A stretch of DNA of 64,000 bases from assembly GCA_016648135.1 (NCBI GenBank), contig JADDOH010010244.1, forward strand, positions 62,001-126,000. Reading direction: 5' to 3'. Positions 63,682 through 64,000 of this stretch are shown here, in pieces. Position numbers and translations under genes: made by a program. This DNA is from Agrypnia vestita. Lineage: Eukaryota; Arthropoda; Insecta; Trichoptera; Phryganeidae. The notes under the pieces are model-generated. The model was not told where the DNA came from and searched no databases. It worked only from the letters and a program-made list of their open reading frames with translations. Position 1 is the first letter of the stretch, and each line of letters begins with the position of its first letter.

Positions 63682-64000
63682 CTAGCTGTTCATACCCGGC
63701 GTTGCACGGGTTAAGGATTAAGTAAAAAAAAGTTGTGAGGGAAAACAAAGGTTCCCCTGTTCTCTAAAAAACAATGTTTCCGTTTAATGTTAACAAAAGT
63801 TATTGCAACATAACTATAATACTTAGATATATGGTATTGCAGACTTTTTGTAGATATTAATGTCCTCTAAAAAACTGTGGTACATCACTTTGCTCTATTG
63901 TCAAAAATTTCCGCAGCGTACTTGATATAAGGTTTTTTTTGGTATTTTTTTCACACGTTGGGTTACATTATTGAAGTTTTCATATAGATCCCTAAAATTT
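63682..64000 (-). mobile_element. Helitron family H2, copy 2 (runs off window)
   Basis: It has the same 3' end as 47,658 (GCCGGGTATGAACAGCTAG|T on the minus strand). It shares GTGAGGGAAAACAAAGGTTC, CCTGTTCTCTAAAAAACAAT and CACACGTTGGGTTACATTAT. The 5' end lies beyond the window. Confidence 0.75.

Noticed and set aside
1..64000. CRISPR arrays, bacterial operons, phage genes
   Set aside because: There are no spaced direct repeats and no dense coding. Composition and mobile elements are those of an insect nuclear genome.

Overview
The window is AT-rich animal DNA and looks like gene-poor insect genome, most likely a moth or butterfly. The main reasons are Helitron ends of the type common in Lepidoptera (5' TCTATACTAATA, 3' hairpin then CTAG|T), tRNA-derived SINEs, LINEs of CR1/Jockey-like and RTE-like type, a Penelope-like fragment, and frequent GTAGGTACCTA-like words. 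The species call is inference. No complete host gene could be supported, so the window is probably intergenic or lies inside a large intron.

Layout. 1-5 kb: a hairpin at the left edge, a small MITE, and a 995-bp TTAA-flanked inverted-repeat element holding two TA-flanked MITEs and a CpG-rich block. It is followed by an unclassified repeat and a second inverted-repeat element. 5-20 kb: LINE tails (RTE-like in tandem at 8.9-9.5 kb; CR1/Jockey-like at 14.0-15.9 and 18.5-18.8 kb), a 45-bp-arm palindrome inside a minisatellite, a CpG-rich block with two overlapping CTCF-like motifs (13.0-13.4 kb), and a Penelope-like GIY-YIG fragment with a hammerhead-like core. 20-30 kb: a piggyBac-type MITE, a Helitron end behind a dense array of heat-shock elements, a complete 422-bp Helitron, and SINEs. 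30-40 kb: a CRE-containing CpG-rich block, decayed LINEs, a second CRE block, and the only long recognisable ORF, a 450-aa reverse transcriptase (39,177-40,529) with all three catalytic aspartates. 40-64 kb: MITEs, a 225-bp foldback with a hammerhead-like motif in each arm, Helitrons, RTE-like tails, and a LINE nested in a Helitron.

The sequence is an archive of nested mobile elements separated by unique blocks of higher GC that carry transcription-factor-like motifs. The most notable points are recurrent hammerhead-ribozyme-like motifs in Penelope-type contexts, the Helitron-linked heat-shock-element array, and one 14-bp CRE word shared by two CpG-rich blocks. All family names come from reading motifs by eye, with no database search.
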